This document shows positions 17,890 through 27,494 of a stretch of DNA of 64,000 bases, piece after piece. The stretch lies in NCBI GenBank assembly GCA_963762525.1, contig CAVXKT010000001.1, positions 390,870 to 454,869 on the forward strand, written 5' to 3'. Origin of the DNA: DATFDN01 sp963762525. GTDB lineage: Bacteria > Pseudomonadota > Alphaproteobacteria > Acetobacterales > Acetobacteraceae. A model generated the notes under the pieces. That model was not told where the DNA came from. It saw only the letters and a list, made by a program, of their open reading frames with translations, and did not search any database. The stretch's first letter is position 1, and each line of letters opens with the position of its first letter. Position numbers and translations under genes: made by a program.

Positions 17890-19001
17890 CACAATTCTCC
17901 TTCCGTCTCGGGTGCGAACAGCGGCAGCTCCTCGGCCGCCGTGACCGGCATTCGATCAAAATTGGATACGCTGACACCGAGCAATCGGATGCCGTTGGCG
18001 GTCGGCAGCAGCGTGCGCACGAGCTCGACGCTCGCCCGAGCCAGGAAATCGCCCCGAGCGATCACGCCGGGGAAGCTGCGGCTTCGCGTGACCACGCGGA
18101 AGTCGGCATACTTCACCTTCACGGTGACGGTGCGGCCGAACTCTTGCGCCTTGTCGCACCAGGCCCAGACCTCCGCCGCCATGGCTTCGACCCCGGCCTC
18201 GATATCCGCAGGGGCCGTCAGGTCGCGCGCGAAGGTGGTCTCCGAGCCCGAGGATTTGCGCCGCCGGTCGGCGACCACGGGCCGGTCATCCTCGCCGTTC
18301 GCGATGGCGAGATACCAGAACGCTGATTTACCGAAGTGCCGTTGCAGAAAGGCGAGCGACTGCGCGCGCAGATCGGCACCGGTGGCGATCCCGAGCCGCT
18401 GCATCTTCGCCGCCGTCACCGGCCCGACACCGTGGAACTTGCCGATCGGCAGCGCGGCGATGAAGTCCCCGCCCATCTCGGGCGTGATGGTGAACTGGCC
18501 GTTCGGCTTGCGCTGGTCGGAGGCGAGCTTGGCGAGGAACTTGTTATAGGAGATGCCCGCCGAGGCGGTCAGCCCGGTCGCCTCCAGAATGCGCGCGCGA
18601 ATCTCCTGCGCGGTCGCCGAGGCGCTCGGCAGCCCGCGCCGGTTCTCGGTCACGTCGAGATAGGCCTCATCGAGAGACAGCGGCTCGATCAGCGGCGTAT
18701 AGTCGGCAAACACCGCGCGGATCTGTTGCGAGACGCTACGATAGACATCGAAGCGCGGCGGCACGAACACCAATTCCGCGCAGTGCCGCAAGGCGGTGGC
18801 GGACGGCATGGCCGAGCGGACGCCGAAGGCGCGCGATTCGTAGCTCGCGGCCACCACCACGCCCCGCTTGCCGCCGTGCCCCACCGCCACCGGCCGGCCG
18901 CGCAGCGCCGGATTGTCGCGCTGCTCGACCGACGCATAGAAGGCGTCCATGTCGATATGGATGATCTTGCGCGGCGGCATCCGCCGACCATAGCAAGTCA
19001 T
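17889..19001 (-). CDS. dinB: DNA polymerase IV (Y family)
   Basis: An error-prone lesion-bypass polymerase of 370 residues. The palm carries RKIIHIDMDAFYASVE with the first catalytic Asp residues and EPLSLDEAYLDVTE with the Asp-Glu pair. Next come the finger region GVVVAASYESRAFGV, the thumb helix-hairpin-helix KFHGVGPVTAAKMQRLG and the little-finger domain (about 240-345). The start ATG 19001 has a GAGG ribosome binding site ten bases upstream; ATG 18980, just before PPRKIIHIDMD, is an alternative. No LexA box was recognised upstream. It is divergent from the protease gene. Confidence 0.94.
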   Translation of the reverse strand: MTCYGRRMPPRKIIHIDMDAFYASVEQRDNPALRGRPVAVGHGGKRGVVVAASYESRAFGVRSAMPSATALRHCAELVFVPPRFDVYRSVSQQIRAVFADYTPLIEPLSLDEAYLDVTENRRGLPSASATAQEIRARILEATGLTASAGISYNKFLAKLASDQRKPNGQFTITPEMGGDFIAALPIGKFHGVGPVTAAKMQRLGIATGADLRAQSLAFLQRHFGKSAFWYLAIANGEDDRPVVADRRRKSSGSETTFARDLTAPADIEAGVEAMAAEVWAWCDKAQEFGRTVTVKVKYADFRVVTRSRSFPGVIARGDFLARASVELVRTLLPTANGIRLLGVSVSNFDRMPVTAAEELPLFAPETEGEL

Positions 19002-19090
19002 TACTGTTGCCTCACGGCCCCGACAGACAAGTTAACGATCCGGCAACTGCCGGACGGATAACCTGGCTCCCGCAGACCAACGAGGCGGCC

Positions 19091-20207
19091 ATGCCGGCGG
19101 ACTTCCCCGGATATCCCTATGATGACACCGTCGTCTATATCACCGATACCATCGGCGGCGTCCGATACCAGGGCTCCGGCGTCCTGATCTCGCCGGACGA
19201 GGTGCTCACGGCCTCGCACGTCGTCTGGAGCGCCATGGCCGGCGCCGCGAGCAACATCAAGGTCACGCCCGGCTATGAAGCCGGCACCGCGCCGGTCGGC
19301 AGCGAACAGGGCGCCTCTTTCAACTTCAATCCGGTGGACGATTCCGGGGGCTTTCTCACCTTCACCCAGTCCCAGAGCGACTTCGCGGTTATTCACCTGG
19401 CGCAGCCGTTCAGCGTTGGCAGCATGGGGCTCGATCCCGACTTCACGGCGGGCATGGCGAACGTCTCCGGCTATCCGGCGACGGCAAAGGGCGCCCTGGT
19501 CACGCAAACCGAGGCGTTCACTCAAGTGCCGGGTTATAGTCTCCTGACCAGCGGCGGACTGGGTCCGGGATCGAGCGGCGGCCCGGTGTGGGTAGAAAAT
19601 GCGGATGGTTCGGCCGATGTCGTCGGGATCGTATCAACCGGCAACAACGGCGGCGCCGGCTACTTTACCGAGATTACGCCCGGTGTCGTGACCGCCATCA
19701 ATGCTTGGGTCGGGCAGCAGAATGGCCTGCCCGCCGGTGCGTCGGGCACCCCGGCGCTTGTCGCGGTGCCCGCCGATGACGGGATGGCTCCGAGGTCTCT
19801 CAGCGCCAGCGATCAGAGCACCCTCAATCTCGCAGAATTCCTTCGGCCAGCAAGTCAGCGCCGCGTCGATGACGTTCATCGATGGCGGTCATATCGGAAC
19901 TGATTTCAATAACCTTGCCGAAGCATCGTCCGCCGGACAGGATGTGGGGCCGTTCGACAATCAACTGTTCTCGGATCTGAAGGCGTTCCTTGGCGATTGG
20001 AACTCCGCCCAACCGGAGATCACGGCCGGCGTCAGCACCCCGGGCGGTCCAGCGGTGGTCTTGCCGGCGCAGTTCGTCGCGGAAGTCGTCAACGATGGGC
20101 TGAATACGATCGTGGGAGGTCCGGGGCCGGCGGATCAGGCGTTCGCGAGCGCACTGAGCACGTTTTTCGGCATCGATCAGTCGTTTTTGCTCAATCACAC
20201 GGCGTAA
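19091..20207 (+). CDS. Trypsin-like serine protease (frameshifted)
   Basis: A protein of about 370 residues with a chymotrypsin-fold domain. The triad is visible: His in VLTASHVVW, Asp in SDFAVIHLAQP and Ser in GLGPGSSGGPVWV. GSGVLISPDEVLTA and VVGIVSTGNNGGAGYF flank it. After residue ~250 a one-base shift near 19840-19856 changes frame, and the chain continues GQQVSAASMTFIDGGHIG, GPFDNQLFSDLKAFLGDW and ends FFGIDQSFLLNHTA. The C-terminal ~120 residues are of unknown function. No signal peptide is seen, so export may use a C-terminal signal. ATG 19091 has a GAGGCGG ribosome binding site. Confidence 0.8.
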
Positions 20208-20245
20208 GTAATCGTCGGGATAGGATCGAAAATCCTACCTGATCA

Positions 20246-21355
20246 TCACACCACCACCAGATCGTCCCGGTGCACCATCTCGTCACGGCCGCGCCAGCCC
20301 AGGATCGCCTCGATTTCGTCCGAGCGGTGCCCGGCGATGCGCGCCGCATCCGCGCTCGCATAGGCCGACAGACCGCGCGCCAGGTTGGCGCCGTCCGGGC
20401 CACGCACCTGGACCGGGTCGCCGCGCTCGAAGCTGCCCTCCACCCGCACGATGCCGGCGGGAAGCAACGATCGGCCGGCGGCCAGCGCCCGGGCGGCGCC
20501 GGCATCGACGAACAGCACCCCCATCGGCGCCAGCGCGCCGGCGATCCAGCGCTTGCGGGCCGAGCGGCCCTCGGGCGCGGCGTGAAACCAGGTGCAGCGC
20601 GCGCCGGCGAGCAGCGCCGAGAGCGGGCGGTCCACATGCCCGCGCGCGATCACCATGGCGCAGCCGGCTTGCGTCGCGATCCGCGCCGCCGCGAGCTTGG
20701 TTCGCATCCCGCCCGAGGAGTAGCCGGGCGGCGGGTCGCCGCCCATCGCCTCGATTTCGGGTGTCAGCGCCGCAACCTCGGCGATATGGGTGGCGGGGCC
20801 GCGCTTGGGATCGGCGGTGTAGAGCCCGTCGATGTCGGACAAAAGGATCAGCTGGTCCGCCTGCACCATCTCGGCGACGCGCGCCGCCAGCCGGTCGTTG
20901 TCGCCGAAGCGGATCTCGGCGGTCGCAATGGTGTCGTTTTCGTTGATGACCGGGATGCAGCCCAAGCCGAGCAGCGTCAGCAAGGTGGCGCGCGCGTTCA
21001 GATACCGGCGCCGATCCTCGGTGTCCTCCGGCGTCAGCAGCAATTGCCCGGCGGTGAGCCCGACCGCCGCCAACGCCTCGGTCCAGGCGCGGGCGAGCCG
21101 GATTTGGCCGACCGCGGCGGCGGCCTGCTGCTCCTCCAGCCTGAGGCGCCGGCGTGCCAGACCGAGCGCGGGACGGCCGAGAGCGATGGCGCCCGAGGAG
21201 ACCACGATCACCTCAACGCCGCGTTCGCGCAGCATGTCGATATCGGCGGCCACGCCCGCCAGCCAGTCGGTGCGGGGCGCCGATCGCCGGTCCTCGACCA
21301 GCAGCGCGCTGCCGATCTTCACCACCACCCGGCGGGCGTCCGCCAGCGTGGTCAT
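20246..21355 (-). CDS. proB: Glutamate 5-kinase
   Basis: ProB phosphorylates glutamate in the first step of proline synthesis. The 369-residue protein has the amino-acid-kinase domain (residues 8-255: RRVVVKIGSALLV, VIVVSSGAIALG, GCIPVINENDTIA, FGDNDRLAARVA, LLSDIDGLYTADP, GGMRTKLAAARIA) and a C-terminal PUA domain (about 275-360: GVLFVDAGAARALA, SFERGDPVQV). Its ATG overlaps the obgE stop by four bases (ATGA), so it is coupled to the obgE transcript. Confidence 0.96.
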   Translation of the reverse strand: MTTLADARRVVVKIGSALLVEDRRSAPRTDWLAGVAADIDMLRERGVEVIVVSSGAIALGRPALGLARRRLRLEEQQAAAAVGQIRLARAWTEALAAVGLTAGQLLLTPEDTEDRRRYLNARATLLTLLGLGCIPVINENDTIATAEIRFGDNDRLAARVAEMVQADQLILLSDIDGLYTADPKRGPATHIAEVAALTPEIEAMGGDPPPGYSSGGMRTKLAAARIATQAGCAMVIARGHVDRPLSALLAGARCTWFHAAPEGRSARKRWIAGALAPMGVLFVDAGAARALAAGRSLLPAGIVRVEGSFERGDPVQVRGPDGANLARGLSAYASADAARIAGHRSDEIEAILGWRGRDEMVHRDDLVVV

Positions 21356-22363
21356 GCCGCGCGGTCGCGCCGCGCCTCGGTGATCGCCGATTGCAGCGCG
21401 CGCAAGGCCTCGGGCACGCCCTTGCCGGTGGCGCCGGAGAGCAGCAGCACCGAGCGCCCCGACGCGCGTTGCAGGGCGGCGCGCCGTGCGGCGGCCTCGC
21501 GAGCGGTCATCGCGTCGGCCTTGTTGAGGCCGATGATCTCCGGCTTCTCGGCGAGTCCGTTGCCGTAGGCGGCAAGCTCCGCCCGCACCGCCCGCCAGGC
21601 GGCGACCACGTCCCCGGCGGCGCCGTCGATCAGGTGCAGCAACACGGCGCAGCGCTCAACATGGCCGAGGAAACGATCCCCGAGCCCGGCGCCCTCATGC
21701 GCGCCCTCGATCAGGCCGGGGATGTCGGCGAGGACGAATTCCTCGCTGGCCGAGAGGCGCACCACGCCAAGCTGCGGATGCAGCGTGGTGAACGGGATAG
21801 TCGGCGATCTTCGGCCGCGCCGCCGAGGCGGCGGCGAGCAGGGTCGATTTGCCGGCGTTGGGCAGCCCGACCAGCCCGGCATCGGCGATCAGCTTGAGGC
21901 GGAGCCACACCCAGCGCTCCTCCCCGGGCCAACCCTTGTCGGCGCGGCGCGGGGCGCGGTTGGTCGCCGTCTTGTAATGGGTGTTGCCGAACCCGCCGTC
22001 GCCGCCGCGCAACAGCAGGATGCGCTGGCCCGGCGCGGCGAGGTCGGCGAGCAGCGTCTCGCGGTCGGCGTCGAGGATCTGCGTGCCGATCGGAACCCGG
22101 ATGACCACATCCGGCGCCCCGGCGCCGGTGCGATCCGATCCGGCGCCGTTGGCCCCCTTGCGGGCGCGGAAATGCTGCGTGTAGCGGAAGTCGATCAGGG
22201 TATTGAGATTGTCGGCGGCCTCGAAGACGATATCGCCGCCCTTGCCGCCATTGCCGCCGTCGGGGCCGCCGAATTCGATGAATTTCTCGCGCCGGAACGC
22301 GGTGACGCCGTCGCCGCCGTCACCCGAACGAAGATAGATCTTGGCCTGATCGAGAAACTTCAT
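21352..22363 (-). CDS. obgE: GTPase ObgE (frameshifted in the G domain)
   Basis: Obg is an essential ribosome-associated GTPase. The Obg fold (residues 1-158) reads MKFLDQAKIYLRSGDGGDGV, FIEFGGPDGGNGGKGGDI and KIADAGLVGLPNAGKST-type G1 sequence (LIADAGLVGLPNAGKSTLL). The frame then breaks at 21795-21800: PKIADYP is followed by VHH instead of FTTLHPQLGVV, which is found in the next frame, with one surplus C in a CCC run. After the shift the G3 motif ADIPGLIEGAHEGAGLG and G4 LNKAD are intact. Because the gene is essential and the break sits in a homopolymer, sequencing error is by far the best explanation. About 336 residues when joined. Confidence 0.92.
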
Positions 22364-22380
22364 CGCCCAAGGTGGACCTC

Positions 22381-22650
22381 CTACTCGGCGGCCGCCGGAC
22401 GCGCGCGGACGGAGACATGCACCCGTCCCTCGGCCCGCCGCCTGAACTCCACCTTGCCGTCGATCAGGGCGAAGATCGTGTGATCGCGCCCCAGCCCGAC
22501 GTTATGGCCGGGCTTCCACTTGGTGCCGCGCTGGCGGACCAGGATGTTGCCGGCCAGCACCGCCTCGCCGCCGTATTTCTTGATGCCGAGCCGCCGACCC
22601 GCGGTGTCGCGGCCGTTGCGCGATGAGCCGCCCGCCTTCTTGTGCGCCAT
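22381..22650 (-). CDS. rpmA: 50S ribosomal protein L27
   Basis: L27 is an 89-residue large-subunit protein near the peptidyl-transferase centre. It begins MAHKKAGGSSRNGRDTAG and contains RLGIKKYGGEAVLAGNILVR and GTKWKPGHNVGLGRDHTIFA, all characteristic. The N terminus is mature-type, without the cleaved extension of Firmicutes. It begins one base after the rplU stop; obgE follows 17 bases downstream. Confidence 0.98.
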   Translation of the reverse strand: MAHKKAGGSSRNGRDTAGRRLGIKKYGGEAVLAGNILVRQRGTKWKPGHNVGLGRDHTIFALIDGKVEFRRRAEGRVHVSVRARPAAAE

Positions 22651-22651
22651 C

Positions 22652-23089
22652 TCAGACCTCTTCCATCACCAGCGCGCCCGCTTCATCGGCCGTCTCGGCC
22701 GCCGGCGGCGGCGGCGGCGCCGCGACCGGCGGCGGCGCCTCGGCACGGGCGGACCCGGCGCGCAGCTTCGCCCCGTCGGCGCCGACGATGTCCATGATGC
22801 GCAGCACCGTCACGTGCTGCCGATGCCCGCGCTTGCGCCGGCTGTTCTTGCGGCGGCGCTTCTTGAAGATGATGACCTTGTCCAGCCGGTCCTGCCCCAG
22901 CACCAATGCGGTGACGGAGGCGCCGGCGACCACCGGGGCACCCAGGGTCAGCCCGTCGGCGTCGCCCACCGCGAGCACGTCGGTGAAGGTCACGGTGGCC
23001 TCCGGCTCGGTCTCCAGCTTCTCCACCTTCAGCACCGCGTTGGGGGTGACGCGGTACTGCTTGCCGCCGGTGCGGATGACTGCGAACAT
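22652..23089 (-). CDS. rplU: 50S ribosomal protein L21 with acidic C-terminal extension
   Basis: L21 binds 23S rRNA. MFAVIRTGGKQYRVTPNAVL and IIFKKRRRKNSRRKRGHRQ are typical. The protein is 145 residues, about 40 longer than E. coli L21, because of a Pro/Ala-rich acidic tail (APPPVAAPPPPPAAETADEA). Such tails are common in alphaproteobacterial L21. It is the first gene of rplU-rpmA-obgE-proB; the ~100 bases to the divergent moaB must hold promoters for both directions. Confidence 0.97.
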   Translation of the reverse strand: MFAVIRTGGKQYRVTPNAVLKVEKLETEPEATVTFTDVLAVGDADGLTLGAPVVAGASVTALVLGQDRLDKVIIFKKRRRKNSRRKRGHRQHVTVLRIMDIVGADGAKLRAGSARAEAPPPVAAPPPPPAAETADEAGALVMEEV

Positions 23090-23188
23090 CTCTGAAATCC
23101 CGAGAAAATGCCCGAGGGCGCGTTGCCGGCTGCCGGGAACGGCGCGTTATAGCCTCAGCGCCCCGGTTGTCAACGCAAGGAGGGAGAT

Positions 23189-23737
23189 ATGGCCAGCCCC
23201 GACGCCGACCGGCCATTCATCGCCGTCAACATCGCCGTCCTCACCGTATCCGACACCAGAACCGAGGCCAACGACACCTCGGGCCAGGCGTTGGTCGATC
23301 GCATCGCCGCCGCCGGCCATCACGTCGCCGCGCGCGCCATCGAGCAAGACGATGCGGCGGTGATCGCGACGCGGCTGCGCGCCTGGATCGCCGATCCGGC
23401 GATCGATGTGGTCATCACCACCGGCGGCACCGGGCTGACCGGGCGCGACGTCACGCCGGAAGCCTTCGATGCGGTGCTGGAGAAGCGCATCGAGGGCTTC
23501 GGCGAGCTGTTCCGGATGCTGAGCTACGCCAAGATCGGCACCTCCACCATGCAGTCGCGGGCAATGGCCGGCGTCGCCGGCGGCACCTATCTGTTCGCGC
23601 TGCCCGGCAGCACCGGCGCGGTGAAGGATGGCTGGGACGATATCCTGCGCTCGCAGCTCGACAACCGTCACCGCCCCTGCAACCTGGTGGAGCTGATGCC
23701 GCGCTTGCAGGAGCATTTGAAGCCGGCCGCCGAGTAG
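23189..23737 (+). CDS. moaB: Molybdenum cofactor biosynthesis protein MoaB
   Basis: MoaB/MogA-type proteins adenylylate molybdopterin before metal insertion. The 182-residue chain has the MoCF fold: IAVLTVSDTRTEANDTSGQA, then VVITTGGTGLTGRDVTPEAF and TMQSRAMAGVAGGTYLFALPGSTGAVKD, split here as AMAGVAGGTYLFALPG and STGAVKDGWD. Its 3' end overlaps, in opposite orientation, the end of the glycosyltransferase-like gene. A GGAGGGAGA ribosome binding site precedes the ATG. Confidence 0.95.
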   Translation: MASPDADRPFIAVNIAVLTVSDTRTEANDTSGQALVDRIAAAGHHVAARAIEQDDAAVIATRLRAWIADPAIDVVITTGGTGLTGRDVTPEAFDAVLEKRIEGFGELFRMLSYAKIGTSTMQSRAMAGVAGGTYLFALPGSTGAVKDGWDDILRSQLDNRHRPCNLVELMPRLQEHLKPAAE

Positions 23738-24298
23738 CCGGCGGCGGCGAGGTCGGCGGCGTCGTCCACATCGCGCAGCGTGCGCAGCAAGGCCGAGCCC
23801 GCGAAGTTCCGCCGCGTATCCGCAAGCGCGTGCGGCGAGGACCAGCGCACCCCGGCGAACGGGCGGGCGGGCCGATGCGGCCGCCATGCCGGCGAGCCAG
23901 TAGCCGCCGTCCTCTGCCGGCCCGAACACCGCGCGCGCGCGTCCCAAGGCACGGATTGCGTCCACGAGGTCGGCAGCGGCGATGTCGGGGATGTCGCAGC
24001 CGACCAGCGCCACGCGCCGATGCGGGAAGCGGCGAAACGCGCGCTCCATGCGCCGGCCGAGACCGCCGCCGCCCTGACCGATGCGGCGCACATGCGCCGG
24101 CACGCGCAGGCGCGCCCGGTCGGGCGTCAGCGCCAGCACGGTCGCGAAGCGCCGGTCGCGGGCCAGCGCCAGCAGCAGTCGCGCCAGCGTGTCGCGATGG
24201 AAACGCAGCGCCGCGCGGTTGCCGATCTCGCTCGCCAGCCGTCGCTTGACCGCGCCGAGGCGGGGCGCCCTGGCGAACACGATGACGACCGGCCTCAT
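23668..24298 (-). CDS. TIGR04282-type (DUF2064) glycosyltransferase-like protein (frameshifted)
   Basis: A homologue of the TIGR04282 arsenosugar-biosynthesis-associated glycosyltransferase family. The N terminus MRPVVIVFARAPRLGAVKRR and RLASEIGNRAALRFHRDTL, with the metal-type motif VALVGCDIPDIAAADLVDAI and VFGPAEDGGYWLAG, is diagnostic. Near 23860-23875 the frame changes, and the C-terminal part continues FAGVRWSSPHALADTRRNF, LRTLRDVDDAADLAAAG. About 200 residues when joined. It overlaps its partner gene at 24295 by four bases (ATGA). The 3' end runs about 70 bases into moaB on the opposite strand. Confidence 0.82.
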
Positions 24299-24954
24299 CC
24301 GTAGGCGCGCGCAATCAGGGCCGGCGGCAGGCCCGCGTACCAGAGCGCGAGACAGGCGAGGTTGCGCGCCGAGCGCCGGGTCCAGCCCTCGCGCTCCCAG
24401 CGCGCCGCCGAGGTCCGGGCATCGGCCGCCAGCATAATGAGCCGCCGGCGGCCGAGGCGATGGGCCAAATCCACGTCCTCCATCAGCGGCAGCGGCTTGA
24501 TGCCGCCGACCGCCCCCAGCAGGTCGCGATGGATGAGCAAGCCCTGGTCGCCGTAGGGCAGCGCAAGCCGCCCGGCAGCGCCAGGCGACCGCCCGCTCCA
24601 GCCGCCGCGCCCGCGCATCGGCGCTGTCGAGCGCGAAGCGGAAATACCCGGCCCGATCGGGGGTGCAGCCGTGCGCGACCGCCGCCGCCAGCCAGCCCGG
24701 CCCGAGGCGGGTGTCGGCGTGCAGCAGCAGCAGCCAGGGATGCTCGCCCGGGCCACCCCGGCAGCCAGCTGCGCGCCGCGGCCGCGCGGGGCGAGGATCA
24801 CCCGGGCGCCGAGGCCCGCGGCGATTTCGGCGGTCTCGTCGCGACTGCCGCCGTCGGCGACGATCACCTCCCGCCCGTCACCGAGCGCGGCCAGCGTTTC
24901 CGGCAGCGACATGGCGGCGTCGAGGGTCGGAATGATGACCGAGAGCTGGATCAC
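24295..24954 (-). CDS. TIGR04283-type glycosyltransferase, GT2 fold (two frameshifts)
   Basis: A family 2 glycosyltransferase of about 220 residues. The N terminus is IQLSVIIPTLDAAMSLPETL with VIVADGGSRDETAEIAAG. Between about 24760 and 24570 the expected family sequence (HPWLLLLHADTRLGPGW, AGYFRFALD) is in another frame; it then returns to the first frame at LALPYGDQGLLIHRDLL, GGIKPLPLMEDVDLAHR. Two opposite one-base shifts therefore restore the frame. The start is uncertain: GTG 24954 (VIQLSVIIPTL) or ATG 25005. The pair of TIGR04283 and TIGR04282 genes is a recurrent two-gene unit; the glycosylated product is not established here. Confidence 0.8.
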   Translation of the reverse strand: MIQLSVIIPTLDAAMSLPETLAALGDGREVIVADGGSRDETAEIAAGLGARVILAPRGRGAQLAAGVARASIPGCCCCTPTPASGRAGWRRRSRTAAPPIGPGISASRSTAPMRGRGGWSGRSPGAAGRLALPYGDQGLLIHRDLLGAVGGIKPLPLMEDVDLAHRLGRRRLIMLAADARTSAARWEREGWTRRSARNLACLALWYAGLPPALIARAYG

Positions 24955-25025
24955 TTTCCCGTTTTGTTCTTGACCTGACGTGGCGTGAATGCGACCGTCC
25001 GGCACGAACGAACAGGGAACCGAGG

Positions 25026-26202
25026 ATGCGCCAGCAGGAGGTTGCCGGCAAGGACCTCGACCAGATCGCCGCCCTCGCCGGCGCCGGAGAGGCGGAGGCG
25101 GCCCCGGTGGCGCACATGCCCGCGGCCGCCCGGCGCGGGCGCGGCGCCACCCTCAATCCCGCCGTCCGCTTCGACAACGCCCGCGCCGAGCCGTTCGACG
25201 ACGGCTGGGACACGCTCGCCGAGTTCGCCGATCTGCCGCCGCTGCCGACGACCCTCATCCGCGACGCCACGCGCTCGGTCATCAGCTGGAACAGCTCGCC
25301 CGATATCGGCTTCGATCGCGCGGTCAACCCCTATCGCGGCTGCGAGCACGGCTGCGTCTATTGCTACGCCCGCCCGACCCACGCCTATCTCGGCTACTCG
25401 CCCGGCCTCGATTTCGAGACCAAGCTGTTGTTCAAGCCCGAGGTCGCCGAGTTGCTGGAGAAGGAGCTGCGCAAGCCCGGTTATGTGGCGCGCGACCTTG
25501 GCGCTCGGCTCCAACACCGACCCCTATCAGCCGGTGGAGCGGACGCTCAAGCTCACGCGCTCGATCCTGGAGGTGCTGGAGCGGTTCAATCACCCGGTTA
25601 CGATCGTCACCAAGTCGGCCGGGGTGCTGCGCGACCTCGACATCCTGACGCGCATGGCGAAGCGCCGGCTGGCGCGCGTGATGGTGTCGGTAACGACGCT
25701 CGATGCGGCGCTGGCGCGCAAGATGGAGCCGCGCGCCGCCACCCCGGCGCGGCGGCTGGCGGCGATCGGCGAGCTGACGCGTGCCGGGGTGCCCGCCGGC
25801 GTGATGGTGGCGCCCATGATCCCCGGCCTCAACGACGCCGAGATGGAGCGCATCATCGAACAAGCCGCCCGCGTCGGCGCACGCCACGCGGCCTATGTTC
25901 TGCTGCGGCTGCCGCACGAGCTGCGCCAGTTGTTCGAGGACTGGCTGGCGACCCATTTCCCAGACCGCGCGCGCCACATTCTGAGCCTGGTCCGTCAGAC
26001 CCGCGCCGGCGCACTGTCGGATGCGCGCTTTCACCACCGCTTTTCCGGCCACGGCCCATACGCCGATCTGCTGCTCAGCCGGTTCATGCGCGCCGCCCGT
26101 CGATGGGGCCTGAACGAAGAACGCGAACCGCTGGATACGACGCAGTTCGCCATCCCCGCCGCAGCGGCGGGGATGGCGAAGGCGCAGTTGTCATTGCTCT
26201 GA
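25026..26202 (+). CDS. PA0069 family radical SAM protein (frameshifted)
   Basis: A radical SAM enzyme of unknown reaction. The [4Fe-4S] motif is CEHGCVYCYARPTHAYLGY, preceded by AVNPYRG. The family N terminus includes GRGATLNPAVRFDNAR and PTTLIRDATRSVISWNSSPD. A surplus T near 25495 (GACCTTGGCGCTC, expected GACCTGGCGCTC) shifts the frame; afterwards ALGSNTDPYQPVERTLKLTR, VTIVTKSAGVLRDLDIL and GLNDAEMERIIEQAARVGA follow. About 390 residues joined, the family norm. It begins about 70 bases from the divergent glycosyltransferase pair. The C-terminal tail is Ala-rich. Confidence 0.9.
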
Positions 26203-26233
26203 GGCGGGGAGTACCCGGGGCAGCTCGCTCGCC

Positions 26234-26527
26234 TCAGCCCCAGTGCGCCGGCACCCAGTAGCCGCCTTGCCAATGCCCCGGAATCCAGCGCGGGCCATAG
26301 CCATAGCCGTAAGCGGGCGGCGGCGCATAGACCACCGGCGGCGGCGCGTAGTAAGGGGGCGCGACCACCACCGGCGGCAGCGCGACGCCGATGCGCACGC
26401 CGCCGTGCCAGCCCCAGCCGCCGGCCCACCACGCCTTCGCCGAGCCGGGAACCGCCGCGACCCCGACCGCCGCCAGCGCCAGAATGCCGAGCGCGCCGAT
26501 CCGGGAAACACCGATCCTGGAAACCAT
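26234..26527 (-). CDS. Small secreted Tyr/Pro-rich protein
   Basis: A 97-residue protein with a signal peptide: MVSRIGVSRIGALGILALAA, hydrophobic core GILALAAVGVAAV and a likely cleavage after GSAKA. The mature part is rich in Gly, Trp, Pro and Tyr (GGWGWHGGVRIGVA, YYAPPPVVYAPPP) and ends RWIPGHWQGGYWVPAHWG, a tail seen in many short exported proteobacterial proteins of unknown function. ATG 26527 is preceded by AGGGAGTGGGTG, which favours it over an upstream ATG at 26560. Confidence 0.8.
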   Translation of the reverse strand: MVSRIGVSRIGALGILALAAVGVAAVPGSAKAWWAGGWGWHGGVRIGVALPPVVVAPPYYAPPPVVYAPPPAYGYGYGPRWIPGHWQGGYWVPAHWG

Positions 26528-26672
26528 CACCCACTCCCTGATGCAGAACCGAAGCGACATATGGCGCGCTCATGTAACCGCCGTATTGCGAAGTTTCTCC
26601 GCCCGGCGACTTGACGGACCCCCCGCCCGGCGCTCCATCCTGCGCACCTGCCAGCCAAAAAGGGGAGCGAGC

Positions 26673-27335
26673 ATGGGCAACGTCAACCTGACCGCGTCGG
26701 ACGGCCATGGCCTGTCGGCCTATGTCGCCGGACCCGAGGACGCGCGGCGCGGCATCGTCGTGATCCAGGAGATCTTCGGCGTGAACCACCACATCCGCGC
26801 GGTCGCCGACCGCTTCGCCGCCGAAGGCTATGCGGTCTGCGCCCCGGCGCTGTTCGACCGCGTCGAGCGCGGGGTCGAGCTCGGATACCAGCAGGAGGAC
26901 ATCGGCAAGGGTCGCGAGTATCGCATGAAGCTCACCGACGCGCACGTGATGGCCGATGTGGAGGCGGCGGCGGCGCGGTTGCGCGGCAAGACGCTCGGCA
27001 TCGTCGGCTACTGCTTCGGCGGCACCGTCGCCTGGTGGGGTGCGACCCGCAGCCGCAGCTTCGCCGCCGCGTCCTGCTGGTACGGCGGCGGCATCGCCGG
27101 CTCCAGGGACGAGCGGCCGAACTGCCCGGTGCAGATGCATTTCGGCGAGACCGACCAGTCGATCCCGATGTCCGACGTGGACGCCGTTCGCGCCGCCCAG
27201 CCGAAAGCCGAGATTTACGTTTACGCCGGCGCCGGCCACGGCTTCGGCTGCGACGAGCGCGCCAGCTTCAGTCGCCAGGACTACGAGCAGGCGCAGGCGC
27301 GCACGCTGGAATTCTTCGCCAAGAATTTGCGCTGA
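26673..27335 (+). CDS. Dienelactone hydrolase family protein
   Basis: A 220-residue alpha/beta hydrolase. The triad of the family is present: Cys in GIVGYCFGGTVAWW (nucleophile), Asp in FGETDQSIP and His in AGAGHGFGCDE. ARRGIVVIQEIFGVNHHIRA is the conserved N-terminal segment. Dienelactone hydrolases open muconate-derived lactones, but most members act on unknown carboxyl esters. ATG 26673 has GGGGAGCGAGC upstream. It is followed by a palindromic repeat. Confidence 0.92.
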   Translation: MGNVNLTASDGHGLSAYVAGPEDARRGIVVIQEIFGVNHHIRAVADRFAAEGYAVCAPALFDRVERGVELGYQQEDIGKGREYRMKLTDAHVMADVEAAAARLRGKTLGIVGYCFGGTVAWWGATRSRSFAAASCWYGGGIAGSRDERPNCPVQMHFGETDQSIPMSDVDAVRAAQPKAEIYVYAGAGHGFGCDERASFSRQDYEQAQARTLEFFAKNLR

Positions 27336-27358
27336 GCATTCAGGTGCAACCATAAGCT

Positions 27359-27463
27359 CGTCATTGCGAGCCGAAGGCGAAGCAATCCAGGCCCGGGGCA
27401 CGGTGCTGCCCGCCTGGATTGCTTCGTCCCCTCGCTTTCGCGAGGGTCCTCGCAATTGTGACG
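27359..27463. repeat. Palindromic intergenic repeat, CGTCATTGCGAG family, copy B
   Basis: It begins CGTCATTGCGAGCCGAAGG and GCGAAGCAATCCAGG, then the reverse arm CCTGGATTGCTTCG, and ends in a degenerate CCTCGCAATTGTGACGG. It sits between the dienelactone hydrolase stop and the peptide permease stop, i.e. between two convergent genes, where it could act as a bidirectional terminator. Confidence 0.85.
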
Positions 27464-27494
27464 GCCGTCGCGGTTCATCTCATCCCATCCCGCT

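Noticed and set aside
26641..26672. Upstream extension of the dienelactone hydrolase gene
   Set aside because: The extended frame has no family similarity and a good ribosome binding site precedes ATG 26673.
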